Of a DNA stretch of 64,000 nt, positions 54,484-63,576 are shown in pieces. Below the pieces are notes generated by a model. The model saw nothing but the letters and a program-made list of their open reading frames with translations, did no database searches and had not been told where the DNA came from. This DNA is from Acidimicrobiia bacterium (lineage in GTDB: Bacteria; Actinomycetota; Acidimicrobiia; Acidimicrobiales; Poriferisodalaceae). The stretch spans positions 16,292 through 80,291 of the forward strand of contig JAJECP010000008.1 in the NCBI GenBank assembly GCA_022821985.1, in the 5' to 3' direction. The position numbers and the translations under genes were made by a program. Every line of letters begins with the position of its first letter. Positions within the stretch are counted from its first letter, which is position 1.

Positions 54484-56081
54484 TCTCGCGTGCCGCCCCG
54501 TGCTGCGGCGGCCACCTCCAGCAATTCAGTCGCGTGCTGGCGGCCGCTCGCCCATGCAGGCTGACCCGCGAGCATCCGCGCCAGCTCACTGACGCGATCG
54601 GGTCCCGTCACGGCGACGAGGTCGGAAGCCACTGCGTTGCCGTCGTCTGTCTTCCGAACGGCTACCTGGTGGTGTGCGAATGCCGCGACCTGTGGGAGAT
54701 GCGTGACCACCAGCACCTGGTGCTGGCTGGCCAGCGAAGTCAGCGCCTGGCCGACGGCAACTGCTGTCTCGCCGCCGATGCCAGCGTCGACCTCGTCGAA
54801 CACCAGGGTCGGCGGGCCGGCGGTCAGCACGAGTCGCAACGCCAGCATGACGCGCGCCAGCTCGCCGCCCGATGCCACCTTCGACAGCGGACCGGGTGGG
54901 GTGCCCCGGTTCGCGCTGAAGAGCAGTTCGACGCCGTCGCTCGGCGCTTCGCCGGTGAGGCTGACCTCGAGCGTGCCGCCTGCCAACGCCAGCGACGCGA
55001 GGTGCTCGCCCACCGCAGCGGCGAGACCAGGTGCAGCCGCTCGACGAGCTGCAGCCACAACGTGAGCCTCGGCTTCGACGTGGCGTTGCGCCGCATCGAT
55101 GCCGGCCTCCAGCTCGGCGGCCAGCTCGGTGTGGCGTTCGAGCTGCGACAGCCGCTCTGCTGCCTGGGCACCGAACGCGCGCACATCGGCCAGCGTGTCG
55201 CCGTACTTGCGGGTCAGCTCGCGCAGGAGCTGGTGCCGGGCACGGACGTCGGCCAGCGCCTGCGGGTCGTCCTCGACCGTGTCGAGCATTCCTCTCAGCT
55301 GCGCAACAGTGTCATCGAGCTCCGCGGCCACGGCACCCAAGCGGTCGCTCACCGGGGCGAACGCCTTCCGGGCGGCCAGCAAAGCCGCCGCAGCGCCCAG
55401 CCTGTCGATCGCGCCGTCGTCTCCAGCAAGTGCCTGGCGTGCCGCATGACCATCCGCGAGGACCGATGCTGCATCGGCCAGCAGGTCCTCCCGCTCGGCG
55501 ATCGAGTTCAATTCGTCAGGATCTTCCAGCTGCGCCGATGCGATCTCGTCAACCTGGTACCGCAGGAGATCGATCTCCTGCGCCCGTGCTCGCGCGTCTC
55601 CGCCGAGTGCGGCCAGGTTCTCGGTGAGCGCTGTCAGTTCGTCACGCGCTGCTGCAAGCGGGCGCACATCGATGCCGCCCCAGCGGTCGAGCGCCTCGCG
55701 CTGGGTGCGAGCGCGCAACAGCGATTGGTGCTGGTGCTGCCCGTGAAGGTCAACGAGCTCGGCCCCGAGCTCTGCAAGCTCTGCCGCCGACGCCATGCCG
55801 CCATCCACGTAGGCACGGCTGCGACCGGCTGCTGGGATCACGCGGCGTAGCACACGCTCGCTGCCATCAGCCTGCACGAACCTGCCCTCGACAACTGCTT
55901 CGACTGCGCCGGCGCGCACCATCGCCGGATCAGCGCGACCGCCCATCAACAGCTGCACCGCCTGCACCACCAGCGTCTTGCCGGCGCCCGTCTCGCCGGT
56001 CAGCGCGGTCATGCCTGGGCCGAGCACCAAGTTGGCATGGGAAATGACGCCGAGATCGTGCACCGCCAGCTCGACGAGCAT
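54480..56081 (-). CDS. recN: DNA repair protein RecN
   Basis: 533 residues, SMC-like ATPase in double-strand-break repair. Walker A is LTGETGAGKTLVVQAVQLL (about 28-45). A long coiled-coil middle follows, then the ABC signature region SKVASGGELARVMLALRL and Walker B LVFDEVDAGIGGETAVAVG. The protein opens with MLVELAVHDLGVISHANLVLG, the usual beginning. It shares a base with the nadK stop (TGATG) and overlaps steA by 4 nt. Confidence 0.96.
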   Translation of the reverse strand: MLVELAVHDLGVISHANLVLGPGMTALTGETGAGKTLVVQAVQLLMGGRADPAMVRAGAVEAVVEGRFVQADGSERVLRRVIPAAGRSRAYVDGGMASAAELAELGAELVDLHGQHQHQSLLRARTQREALDRWGGIDVRPLAAARDELTALTENLAALGGDARARAQEIDLLRYQVDEIASAQLEDPDELNSIAEREDLLADAASVLADGHAARQALAGDDGAIDRLGAAAALLAARKAFAPVSDRLGAVAAELDDTVAQLRGMLDTVEDDPQALADVRARHQLLRELTRKYGDTLADVRAFGAQAAERLSQLERHTELAAELEAGIDAAQRHVEAEAHVVAAARRAAAPGLAAAVGEHLASLALAGGTLEVSLTGEAPSDGVELLFSANRGTPPGPLSKVASGGELARVMLALRLVLTAGPPTLVFDEVDAGIGGETAVAVGQALTSLASQHQVLVVTHLPQVAAFAHHQVAVRKTDDGNAVASDLVAVTGPDRVSELARMLAGQPAWASGRQHATELLEVAAAARGGTRE

Positions 56082-56950
56082 CAGCGGTCCTTGAGGCCGA
56101 ATTTGTGCTTCAGCACACGATGAAAGCTGTCGCCGCCAGCGGTGATGAACCGCGCGTCGTATGGAGCGCGTGTCACGACCAGTTCATCGCCGGTCGCCAG
56201 CAAGCTGGCCGAGCGCCCGTCCACAGCGGCGAGCGCCGGCCGCTCGCTGATCACGCGGATACCGATCTCGGTGTCCGGCGGCAGCAGCAGCGAACGATCG
56301 AAGAGCATGTGCGGCGCGACCGGAGTGACCTGCAACGACGAGTGCGTCGGCGCTACGACCGCACCTCCTGCCGAGAGGCTGTACGCCGTGGAACCCGTCG
56401 GCGTGGACACGATGAGGCCGTCTGCTGCGTAGGTCGCGAACACATCGCCGTCGAGCCACACTTCCAATCTGACCGTGTGCCCCGGATCGCGCTTCTCGAG
56501 CACGACCTCATTCAGTCCCGTCCACGTCTCGTCATCTTGGGCGCCAATGTCATCGGCACCGCTGTACCGCACACGTGCGCTGACCATCATCCGCTCCGAG
56601 ACGTCTAGGGACCCTCCGAGCGCCGCGGCGACCATGTCGGTGAGCTGTGCCGGCTCGAATTCGGTCAGGTAGCCGAGGTGGCCCACATTGACGCCGAGCA
56701 CCGGCACGCCCGCGGCTGCCACCAGATCGAACGAGCGCAGCATGGTGCCGTCGCCGCCGATGCTCACAGCGAGATCCGGGACAGTCCGGATCGGTTCATC
56801 GACACCGAGTTCGGGGCGACCGATTGCCGTGGCCTCCACGCCGCCCATTTCCACCGCGTGACCCTCGCCCTCGAGCCAGGCCACCAGTCGTTTCGAAGCT
56901 GTCAGCGCCTCGGTGCGCTCAGCATGGGCGATGATCAGCACGTCACTCAT
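56081..56950 (-). CDS. nadK: NAD kinase
   Basis: 289 residues. GGDGTMLR holds the catalytic GGDG; NVGHLGYLTEFEP and the NE/D-type segment LNEVVLEKRDPG follow. TPTGSTAYSLSAGG is the second nucleotide motif. It phosphorylates NAD to NADP. ATG overlaps the tlyA stop by 4 nt. The tlyA-nadK-recN order is typical of many Gram-positive bacteria. Confidence 0.96.
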   Translation of the reverse strand: MSDVLIIAHAERTEALTASKRLVAWLEGEGHAVEMGGVEATAIGRPELGVDEPIRTVPDLAVSIGGDGTMLRSFDLVAAAGVPVLGVNVGHLGYLTEFEPAQLTDMVAAALGGSLDVSERMMVSARVRYSGADDIGAQDDETWTGLNEVVLEKRDPGHTVRLEVWLDGDVFATYAADGLIVSTPTGSTAYSLSAGGAVVAPTHSSLQVTPVAPHMLFDRSLLLPPDTEIGIRVISERPALAAVDGRSASLLATGDELVVTRAPYDARFITAGGDSFHRVLKHKFGLKDR

Positions 56951-57783
56951 ACCGATGCCCCCTCGGAAGCAGCGCTGGGTGCCGTCTCGATAGCAGTCTC
57001 GATGGCGCTGTCAAGATCGAACTCGCCTGACGGCTCAGCCTCTAGGCGACGGCAGTGCAAGAAGAACTCGACATTGCCGGCGGCCCCTCTCAACGGCGAT
57101 GCGGCGAGGCCGGCGGGTGCGAGACCATGGCGGGAGGCATTCGATGCCACGTCGCTGAGCACTCGCCGCCACACGTCCGGATCGCGCACCACTCCCTTGC
57201 CGCGCGAGGCCTCGCGCCGGCCGGCCTCGAACTGCGGCTTGGCCAGCAGAACCGCTTCCCCGCCGGGCGCCGTGCACGCTGCGAGGTTCGGCATCACCGT
57301 GCGCAGCGAGATAAACGACAGATCGGCGGTGATGATGTCTGCGGGGCCACCGATGTCTTCGGGCCGGACATGGCGCACGTTGCACCGTTCCCGCACGGTG
57401 ATGCGGGAATCGGCCCGCAGGCGGGCATCGAGCTGTCCCCAGCCGACATCGATCGCAACGACTTCCGCCGCGCCCCGCTGCAGCAGGCAATCGGTGAAAC
57501 CGCCCGTCGAAGCGCCGGCATCGACGGCGCGCCGCCCCGCCACTGCGATCCCGAATTCGTCCAGCGCGGCGTCCAGTTTCTCTCCGCCGCGTGACACGAA
57601 CCGAGCCGGCTCACCGCTGATCTCTACCGGCTCGGCAGCCGACACCATGCGGGACGCTTTCTGCGCGACCGAACCGCCCACGAGAACCCGGCCGTCCGAA
57701 ACAAGTGCTTGGGCCGCTGCGCGAGACGAGGCCAGGCAGCGCCGGACGAGCTCGTTGTCCAGGCGTCGTCGGACGGCGTTCAT
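56947..57783 (-). CDS. tlyA: TlyA-family 2'-O-methyltransferase (S4 plus FtsJ-like)
   Basis: 278 residues. An S4 RNA-binding domain (RRLDNELVRRCLASSRAAAQALVSDGRVLVGG) precedes an FtsJ-type domain (RFVSRGGEKLDAALDEFGI; AVDAGASTGGFTDCLLQRGA; VAIDVGWGQLDARLR; ITADLSFISLRTV). Mycobacterial TlyA methylates rRNA and influences capreomycin sensitivity. The start ATG 57783 has TACTTT 7 nt upstream; the longer frame to 57816 is not supported. It heads the long overlapped operon tlyA-nadK-recN-steA-steB-GT2-MraY-like. Confidence 0.94.
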   Translation of the reverse strand: MNAVRRRLDNELVRRCLASSRAAAQALVSDGRVLVGGSVAQKASRMVSAAEPVEISGEPARFVSRGGEKLDAALDEFGIAVAGRRAVDAGASTGGFTDCLLQRGAAEVVAIDVGWGQLDARLRADSRITVRERCNVRHVRPEDIGGPADIITADLSFISLRTVMPNLAACTAPGGEAVLLAKPQFEAGRREASRGKGVVRDPDVWRRVLSDVASNASRHGLAPAGLAASPLRGAAGNVEFFLHCRRLEAEPSGEFDLDSAIETAIETAPSAASEGASV

Positions 57784-57790
57784 GCAGCCG

Positions 57791-57796
57791 AAAGTA
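57791..57796 (-). promoter_or_regulatory. -10-like box TACTTT before tlyA
   Basis: Minus-strand TACTTT, 7-nt spacer, ATG 57783; probable promoter of a seven-gene operon. Confidence 0.5.
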
Positions 57797-57847
57797 CCAG
57801 CGCGCCCGCGGCGCACCGCAGTGGTTTACGCGACGAAAGAGGTGTCT

Positions 57848-58867
57848 TCAGACGTACCAGGTGCCGCGCGAGCGCAGCAGCTGCGCAATGTCAGCGGCGC
57901 CCTGCTTCTGCTGAGCCGCCGCCAGTTGCCGGGTGGAGGCCATGGCGTACTCGCTGCGCCGCACGGCGCGGAACACGCCGATCGGCGTGGGCTCAAACGG
58001 TCCGCGCGCGAGACGCGCCAGCATGAAGGCGGTCGAGGGATCGTGCTTCGTCTCGTCATGGGTGAGCAATTCGTCGGTGCTCACATCGGCGGTGTGGACA
58101 ACCCGTGCGCAGCCTGACTCGTCGATGACCCCGAACTCGCCGTCGGCTCCGAATTGAATGGGCTCGCCGTGCGTCAACGAGATGAGGTTGGCATCGCGGT
58201 TCTGCTTCTTGGTGACCCCTTCGAAGGCGCCGTCGTTGAAGACATTGCAGTTCTGGAACACCTCCACGAACGCGGCGCCGTCGTGCTCGTGCGCTCGCCG
58301 GAACGTGTCCATCATGTGCTGGCGGTCCATGTCGTGTGTGCGCGCCACGAACGACGCCTCGGCACCGAGCGCCACGGCGAGCGGGTTGAACGGGGCGTCG
58401 AGCGAACCCATCGGCGAGCTCTTGGTGACCTTGCCGATCTCGCTCGTGGGGCTGAACTGGCCCTTGGTCAGGCCGTAAATCTGGTTGTTGAACAGCAGCA
58501 CCTTGATCTTGACGTTGCGGCGCAATGCGTGGATCAGGTGATTGCCGCCGATCGACAGCATGTCGCCGTCGCCGCCGATCACCCAGACGTCGAGATCGGG
58601 CCGGGCCATCGCCAAGCCGGTGGCGATGGCGGGTGCTCGGCCATGGATGCCGTGCACGCCGTAGGAGTTCATGTAGTAGGGGAACCGGGCAGCGCAGCCG
58701 ATGCCTGACACGAACACCGTGTTGTGCGGTTCGGTGCCGAGGCTCGGCATCAGCATCCGCATCGCGGTGAGGATGGAGTAGTCGCCGCAGCCCGGGCACC
58801 AGCGGACCTCCTGGTCGGAGGCCCAGTCTCCGGGCTGTGTGGTCGGCGTGATCGAGGTGTCGGTCAT
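57848..58867 (-). CDS. korB: 2-oxoglutarate:ferredoxin oxidoreductase, beta subunit
   Basis: 339 residues. WCPGCGDYSILTAM and SGIGCAARFPYYMNSYGVHG open the ThDP-binding half, and the ThDP motif is VIGGDGDMLSIGGNHLIHAL with NNQIYGLTKGQFSPTS. The Cys of CPGC and a later Cys serve a [4Fe-4S] cluster in the family. With KorA it oxidises 2-oxoglutarate to succinyl-CoA and reduces ferredoxin. It follows korA by 88 nt on the same strand. Confidence 0.94.
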   Translation of the reverse strand: MTDTSITPTTQPGDWASDQEVRWCPGCGDYSILTAMRMLMPSLGTEPHNTVFVSGIGCAARFPYYMNSYGVHGIHGRAPAIATGLAMARPDLDVWVIGGDGDMLSIGGNHLIHALRRNVKIKVLLFNNQIYGLTKGQFSPTSEIGKVTKSSPMGSLDAPFNPLAVALGAEASFVARTHDMDRQHMMDTFRRAHEHDGAAFVEVFQNCNVFNDGAFEGVTKKQNRDANLISLTHGEPIQFGADGEFGVIDESGCARVVHTADVSTDELLTHDETKHDPSTAFMLARLARGPFEPTPIGVFRAVRRSEYAMASTRQLAAAQQKQGAADIAQLLRSRGTWYV

Positions 58868-58885
58868 CGTGCTGTTCGCCTCTGT

Positions 58886-58915
58886 CTGTACTTGCTGAAC
58901 CTGTACTTGCTGAAC
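58886..58915. repeat. Perfect tandem duplication of a 15-mer between korA and korB
   Basis: CTGTACTTGCTGAAC occurs twice, head to tail, about 19 nt before the korB start. It has no coding frame of its own. It may be a slippage product or could affect translation of korB. Confidence 0.8.
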
Positions 58916-58955
58916 CCAGTGGCCCTGGATTCGTTGATCATCGTCTCGTCGGCGC

Positions 58956-60836
58956 CTAACTGCCCGCCAGTTCCTCCAGGCGCTTGCGCACTGCTGAGGT
59001 CACCTCGCCGGTCGTGAACGGCACACCGTCGATCTTGCCGATGTGCTCGACATCGATCAGGTACTTCGCCCGCACCAGATCGCACAGTTGCCCCTTGTTC
59101 ATCTCGGGACACACCACGGCCCGGTAGCGCCGCAGCACCTCGCCGAGATTCGCGGGCAGCGGATTGAGGTGGCGCAAGTGCACATGCGCCACCCGGTGGC
59201 CGTCGTCGCGCAGCCGTCCGGCGGCAGCGTCGATCGCGCCCCACGTGGAGCCCCAGCCCAGTACGGCGAGATCGGCGTCTGCCTCGCCGGCGACCTCGAC
59301 ATCGGGGACGTCGACACCGTCGATCTTGGCCTGCCGCAGATCCACCATCAACTGGTGGTTCTCGGGCTCGTAGGAGATGTTGCCGGTGCCGTCCTCTTTC
59401 TCGATGCCGCCGACGCGGTGCATCAGCCCTGGTGTGCCGGGAATGGCCCACGGGCGAGCCAGCGTGTCGGGATCCCGCAGGTACGGCAGGAAGATGCCGT
59501 CGCCGTCTTCGTTGGTGCCGTTGAACTCCGTCGCGAAGTCGACACCGATGTCCGGCAGCGCATCGACATCGGGCAGCAGCCACGGCTCGGAGCTGTTCGC
59601 CAGGTAGCCGTCGGACAGCACGATGACGGGTGTGCGGTACTTCAGCGCGATGCGAGACGCCTCGATCGCGATGTCGAAGCAGTCAGCCGGACTGCGCGGC
59701 GCCACGATCGGCAGCGGCGACTCGGAATGCCGCCCGTACATGGCCATCATCAGGTCTGCCTGTTCGGGCTTGGTCGGCAAACCCGTCGACGGGCCGCCGC
59801 GCTGGATGTCGAGCACCACCATCGGGAGCTCGAGGCTCACCGCAAGGCTGAGCGTCTCGCCCTTCAGCGCCAAGCCGGGCCCCGATGTGGAGGTGAATGC
59901 CAGCGCTCCGCCGAAGGCCGCCCCCACCGCTGATGCCGCAGCAGCGATCTCGTCTTCGGCTTGGAATGTCCGCACGCCGAAGTTCTTCTTGAGCGACATC
60001 TCATGCAGGATGTCCGAGGCCGGCGTGATGGGGTACGAACCGAGGAACACCGGCAAGCGCGCGAGCTGGCCCGCCACGACGCAGCCCCAAGCCAGCGCCG
60101 TGTTCCCGTTCACGTTGGTGTATTCGCCAGGTGCCAGCGGGGCCGGCTTCACCTCGTAGTGAGCCTCGAAGATCTCAGCCGTCTCGCCGAAGTTGTAGCC
60201 GGCCTTGAACGCTGCGGTGTTGGCGTTGATGACCTGTTCGCGACCCCGGAACTTGGTGTTGATGAACTCGAGCGTCGGCTCGACCGGCCGCGTATACATC
60301 CACGAGATCAAACCGAGCGCGAAGAAGTTCTTGGAACGCTCTGCATCGCGCGGCTTCACGCCGTGCTCGGCCACGGCGTCGCGGGTGATCTGGCTCATCG
60401 GCACTGGGTACGAGCGGTAGTCATCCAACGTGCCGTCGTCGAGGGGATTGCTGGAGTAGCCGGCCTTTTCCAGGTTGCGGTCGTTGAAGGCATCGGTGTT
60501 CAGGATCAGTGCGCCGCCCTGAGCGAGGTTGTGCAGCTGCGCCTTCAGCGCCGCCGGGTTCATTGCCACCAGCACCGTCGGAGCGTCGCCCGGGGTGGTG
60601 ATGTCAAAGTCGGAGATGCGCACCTGGAACGCCGAGACACCGGCGAGTGTCCCTTGCGGCGCGCGGATCTCGGCGGGGAACTCAGGCAGCGTGGACAGGT
60701 CGTTTCCGAGCGCCGCGGAGATGCTCGTGAATTGGTCACCGGTGAGCTGCATGCCGTCACCGGAGTCGCCGGCGAAGCGAATGATGACCTCGTCGATCTC
60801 CTGCAGCGGCAGTTCGCGCGATGCGGTATCGGTCAC
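58956..60836 (-). CDS. korA: 2-oxoglutarate:ferredoxin oxidoreductase, alpha subunit (gamma-alpha fusion)
   Basis: 626 residues. The N-terminal gamma domain (VIIRFAGDSGDGMQLTGDQF; PEFPAEIRAPQGTLAGVSAF) is followed by the alpha domain with LPVFLGSYPITPASDILHEM, QAEDEIAAAASAVGAAFGGA and TSTSGPGLALKGETLSLAVS. The C-terminal part (VLGWGSTWGAIDAAAGRLRD) precedes VCPEMNKGQLCDLVRAKYLI. The start GTG 60834-60836 has AGGAG 5 nt upstream, so the frame up to 60959 is not used. korB follows. Confidence 0.93.
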   Translation of the reverse strand: MTDTASRELPLQEIDEVIIRFAGDSGDGMQLTGDQFTSISAALGNDLSTLPEFPAEIRAPQGTLAGVSAFQVRISDFDITTPGDAPTVLVAMNPAALKAQLHNLAQGGALILNTDAFNDRNLEKAGYSSNPLDDGTLDDYRSYPVPMSQITRDAVAEHGVKPRDAERSKNFFALGLISWMYTRPVEPTLEFINTKFRGREQVINANTAAFKAGYNFGETAEIFEAHYEVKPAPLAPGEYTNVNGNTALAWGCVVAGQLARLPVFLGSYPITPASDILHEMSLKKNFGVRTFQAEDEIAAAASAVGAAFGGALAFTSTSGPGLALKGETLSLAVSLELPMVVLDIQRGGPSTGLPTKPEQADLMMAMYGRHSESPLPIVAPRSPADCFDIAIEASRIALKYRTPVIVLSDGYLANSSEPWLLPDVDALPDIGVDFATEFNGTNEDGDGIFLPYLRDPDTLARPWAIPGTPGLMHRVGGIEKEDGTGNISYEPENHQLMVDLRQAKIDGVDVPDVEVAGEADADLAVLGWGSTWGAIDAAAGRLRDDGHRVAHVHLRHLNPLPANLGEVLRRYRAVVCPEMNKGQLCDLVRAKYLIDVEHIGKIDGVPFTTGEVTSAVRKRLEELAGS

Positions 60837-60962
60837 TGTGTCTCCTAGGGGAAGGGCTCCTGGCGGGAAGCGGCCCGCAGTTGTGGACCTTGGGGGATTG
60901 CGGTCGCTCCAGGCGACCACGCTAGCCGCGGCTGGGTGAATGCAGCCGGGTTGGATCACGCC

Positions 60963-62069
60963 TCAGGCGATGGTCACCGCCTGGTCCAGATAGACGTCCT
61001 GTATGGCGCCGAGCAGTTCGACGCCTTCGGCCATTGGGCGCTGAAACGCCTTGCGTCCTGAGATCAGCCCGATGCCGCCGGCTCGCTTGTTGACCACTGC
61101 GGTGGTGACGGCTTCGGCCAAGTCGGTGGCCCCTGAACTGGCGCCGCCGGAGTTGATGAGCCCAACGCGTCCCATGTAGCAATTCGCCACCTGCCAGCGG
61201 CACAAGTCCACCGGATGGTCCGTCGTCAGCTGGTCGTACACCGCCGCATGCGTCTTGCCGAAGCCCGGCACTGAGATGAAGGCACCATTGTGCTCAGGCA
61301 GCTTCTGCTTGATGATGTCGGCCTCGATCGTCACGCCGATGTGGTTGGCCTGTGCTGTGGCGTCGGCCGCGACATGGTTGTCGACCTGAGTTGACTCGCC
61401 GTCGGCATTGTCGCCGGACAGGTTGATGTCTGGGTTACGCAGGTAACACCACAGCACGGTGAACATGCCGAGGCGGTGCGCTTCCTCGAATGCCGCTGCC
61501 ACCTCGGTGATCTGGCGGCCGCTCTCGGCCGAGCCGAAGTAGATCGTTGCGCCGACGCCGGCGGCTCCGAGCTCATGTGCTCGCTGGACCGAACCGAACA
61601 TGATCTGGTCGTAGGAGGCTGGGTAGGTCAACAACTCGTTGTGGTTGATCTTGACGATGAGCGGGATGCGGTGGGCGTAGCGGCGGGAAACCGCTCCGAG
61701 AACGCCGAACGTCGTGGCCACGGCATTGCAGCCGCCCTCGACTGCCAATTCCACGATGGAGGCCGGATCGAAGTAGATCGGGTTCGGCGCGAACGACGCG
61801 GCACCCGAGTGCTCGATTCCCTGATCCACCGGAAGGATGGAAACGTAACCGGTGCCTCCGAGGCGACCGTGGTCGAACAGCGACTGGAGGCTCCGCATGA
61901 CCTGCGGAGAACGGTCGGTGCCGGCGACGACTTCGGTCACGAAGTCGGGCCCGGGCAGGGTGAGCAAGTCGCGCCCGATGCCTTCGCACTTGTGGTCCAG
62001 CAGATAAGAGGCCTGCTCGCCCAGCAGGCGCACAATGTCGGTGGTCACGATGTACGGTTCGCCTCGCAT
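60963..62069 (-). CDS. Class I fructose-bisphosphate aldolase, DhnA type
   Basis: 368 residues resembling archaeal-type/DhnA class I aldolases (FbaB). Key segments are [45 protein letters not shown] (the type of Lys that could form a Schiff base), [10 protein letters not shown] and [16 protein letters not shown]. It would cleave or form fructose-1,6-bisphosphate without a metal. The N terminus is longer than in archaeal forms. ATG 62069 is the first start; no ribosome binding site is obvious. It is about 125 nt from korA. Confidence 0.85.
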   Translation of the reverse strand: MRGEPYIVTTDIVRLLGEQASYLLDHKCEGIGRDLLTLPGPDFVTEVVAGTDRSPQVMRSLQSLFDHGRLGGTGYVSILPVDQGIEHSGAASFAPNPIYFDPASIVELAVEGGCNAVATTFGVLGAVSRRYAHRIPLIVKINHNELLTYPASYDQIMFGSVQRAHELGAAGVGATIYFGSAESGRQITEVAAAFEEAHRLGMFTVLWCYLRNPDINLSGDNADGESTQVDNHVAADATAQANHIGVTIEADIIKQKLPEHNGAFISVPGFGKTHAAVYDQLTTDHPVDLCRWQVANCYMGRVGLINSGGASSGATDLAEAVTTAVVNKRAGGIGLISGRKAFQRPMAEGVELLGAIQDVYLDQAVTIA

Positions 62070-62189
62070 TATCTGACGGCGCCGGTTTTGGGGCTGGTAC
62101 CAGGGGCTGGTACTGGGGGCGGCGCACGCCGAATGACGGACTCACTCTATCCGCGCGGTTCCGCGAGAAGGCTGATCCGGAACCGCTCG

Positions 62190-63254
62190 TCAGGTGTCGT
62201 GGGTGCCGAGCGCTGCCAGCCGATCCTCGACGTCCACAAAGCCGGGATCCACCTCCGCGATCCGGGCAAACCCGCGCCGGGCACGCTGCAGGTCGCCCAC
62301 CCGGTCGTACAGGTCTGCGAGCGCGTACCACAGCCGCAGGTGATGCTCCTTGGGCCGCTTGGGACGCAGCGGACCCGCCTCAAGCAGGCGGATGGCATCA
62401 CGCGGCCTGCCTTCGTCGGCCAGCGCACCCGCTGCCACGATCCGTCCCTCCGTGATCGTCTGAGCGTCGGGGTCGGCGTGCCTCAGCCGATCCCACACAT
62501 CGTGCACCTCGTTGAGCCGTCCGAGCGCCCGGTAGCAATCCGCGAGCACCGGCAGCTGATCGACCGCGCCCGTCAACTGCTCGTACTGCTCGAGCCGGTG
62601 CGACGCAGCAGTCCATCGGCCGAGCCGGTATAGCGTGAGGCCGTACAGCTCCTGCACCTCGGCGACCGCGGCATACCGAGACGCCAGCGGCCGCAGCGTG
62701 GTGAGGGCATCCCCGAAACGCTCTGCGAGGAAGTCCTCCCCTGCCTCTCGCAATCGCTGCGACAGTCGCTGCTGTTCTGCGGACGGCATGCCCCGCACGC
62801 CGATCGGATCGAGCTGGGGAACCTCAAGTCGCACCTTGGAGCGGCTACGACGTGGCGCGTCGTGCGGCGCACGCTTGGCGCGCTCGGGCGACGGTGGCTG
62901 CTGAGGTCGCGGGCTCTGGCGTTCAGGCACCTTTGCCGCGTAGGCGTCACCCCGGTCGGCGCCGGGAATCGGCCGCAACACCGATGCGCCTTTGCGGGCC
63001 ACCCCACCCCAGTCGGTGCGGCGAGCTGCCCGGGATGCCACCTCGTCGACGGGCTTATCGGGTCGCCGCGGAGCGTCCGAGCGGCGCTGCTGGGGCCGCC
63101 GACCGCGGGTGCGGCGCTGTTGATCATCGCCATCAGAACGGCCCCGGGGAGCGCGATCAGGCTGACCACGACGGCTCCGATCCTGCCGCTGGCCACGGCC
63201 GCGATCGGGTCGCCCGTGCGTCGGCTTGCGAGGCGGGCGCCGGTTCTGCGTCAC
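62190..63254 (-). CDS. TPR-like repeat protein with a long Arg/Pro-rich N terminus
   Basis: 354 residues. The first 140 are a low-complexity, strongly basic stretch of Arg, Pro, Gln and Asp, likely disordered and possibly nucleic-acid-binding. The rest is helical with tetratricopeptide-like units (LREAGEDFLAERFGDALTTL, ELYGLTLYRLGRWTAASHRL, ADCYRALGRLNEVHDVWDRL, ADLYDRVGDLQRARRGFARI). No enzymatic motif is seen; a scaffold role is likely. GTG 63254 is favoured by TACCCT 6 nt upstream. It lies just after the rRNA operon. Confidence 0.75.
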   Translation of the reverse strand: MTQNRRPPRKPTHGRPDRGRGQRQDRSRRGQPDRAPRGRSDGDDQQRRTRGRRPQQRRSDAPRRPDKPVDEVASRAARRTDWGGVARKGASVLRPIPGADRGDAYAAKVPERQSPRPQQPPSPERAKRAPHDAPRRSRSKVRLEVPQLDPIGVRGMPSAEQQRLSQRLREAGEDFLAERFGDALTTLRPLASRYAAVAEVQELYGLTLYRLGRWTAASHRLEQYEQLTGAVDQLPVLADCYRALGRLNEVHDVWDRLRHADPDAQTITEGRIVAAGALADEGRPRDAIRLLEAGPLRPKRPKEHHLRLWYALADLYDRVGDLQRARRGFARIAEVDPGFVDVEDRLAALGTHDT

Positions 63255-63260
63255 CCCCCG

Positions 63261-63266
63261 AGGGTA
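63261..63266 (-). promoter_or_regulatory. -10-like box TACCCT before the TPR gene
   Basis: Minus-strand TACCCT, 6-nt spacer, GTG 63254, just past the rRNA terminator. Confidence 0.45.
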
Positions 63267-63282
63267 GGCCCGCAAGCGCGAA

Positions 63283-63312
63283 GAACCCCCGCCGCTAACA
63301 CGACGGGGGTTC
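63283..63312 (-). terminator. Intrinsic terminator of the rRNA operon
   Basis: GAACCCCCG and CGGGGGTTC form a perfect 9-bp stem with a 12-nt loop, starting a few nt after the 5S 3' end. On the minus strand TTC follows, a short T tract as usual in GC-rich genomes. Confidence 0.85.
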
Positions 63313-63315
63313 AGG

Positions 63316-63432
<117 letters not shown>

Positions 63433-63457
63433 AGATCTGTCGGTGCAGATTCCTGCA

Positions 63458-63523
63458 CTGCGTACGGGCTTGCCATACGCAGCATTCCGCTCTGCGTACG
63501 GGGTTGCCGTAGGCAGCATTCTG
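63458..63523. repeat. Two 32-nt hairpin repeats in the 23S-5S spacer
   Basis: Copies at 63458-63489 and 63492-63523 match at 28 of 32 positions. Each begins CTGCGTACGGG; the first folds with CTGCGTA pairing to TACGCAG. They lie in the roughly 144-nt spacer, where rRNA processing stems are expected. Confidence 0.75.
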
Positions 63524-63576
63524 CACAGCGATGCACGCACAGCGCACGTACGTGAGGTGCGCTTCCTCGAGGCTGA

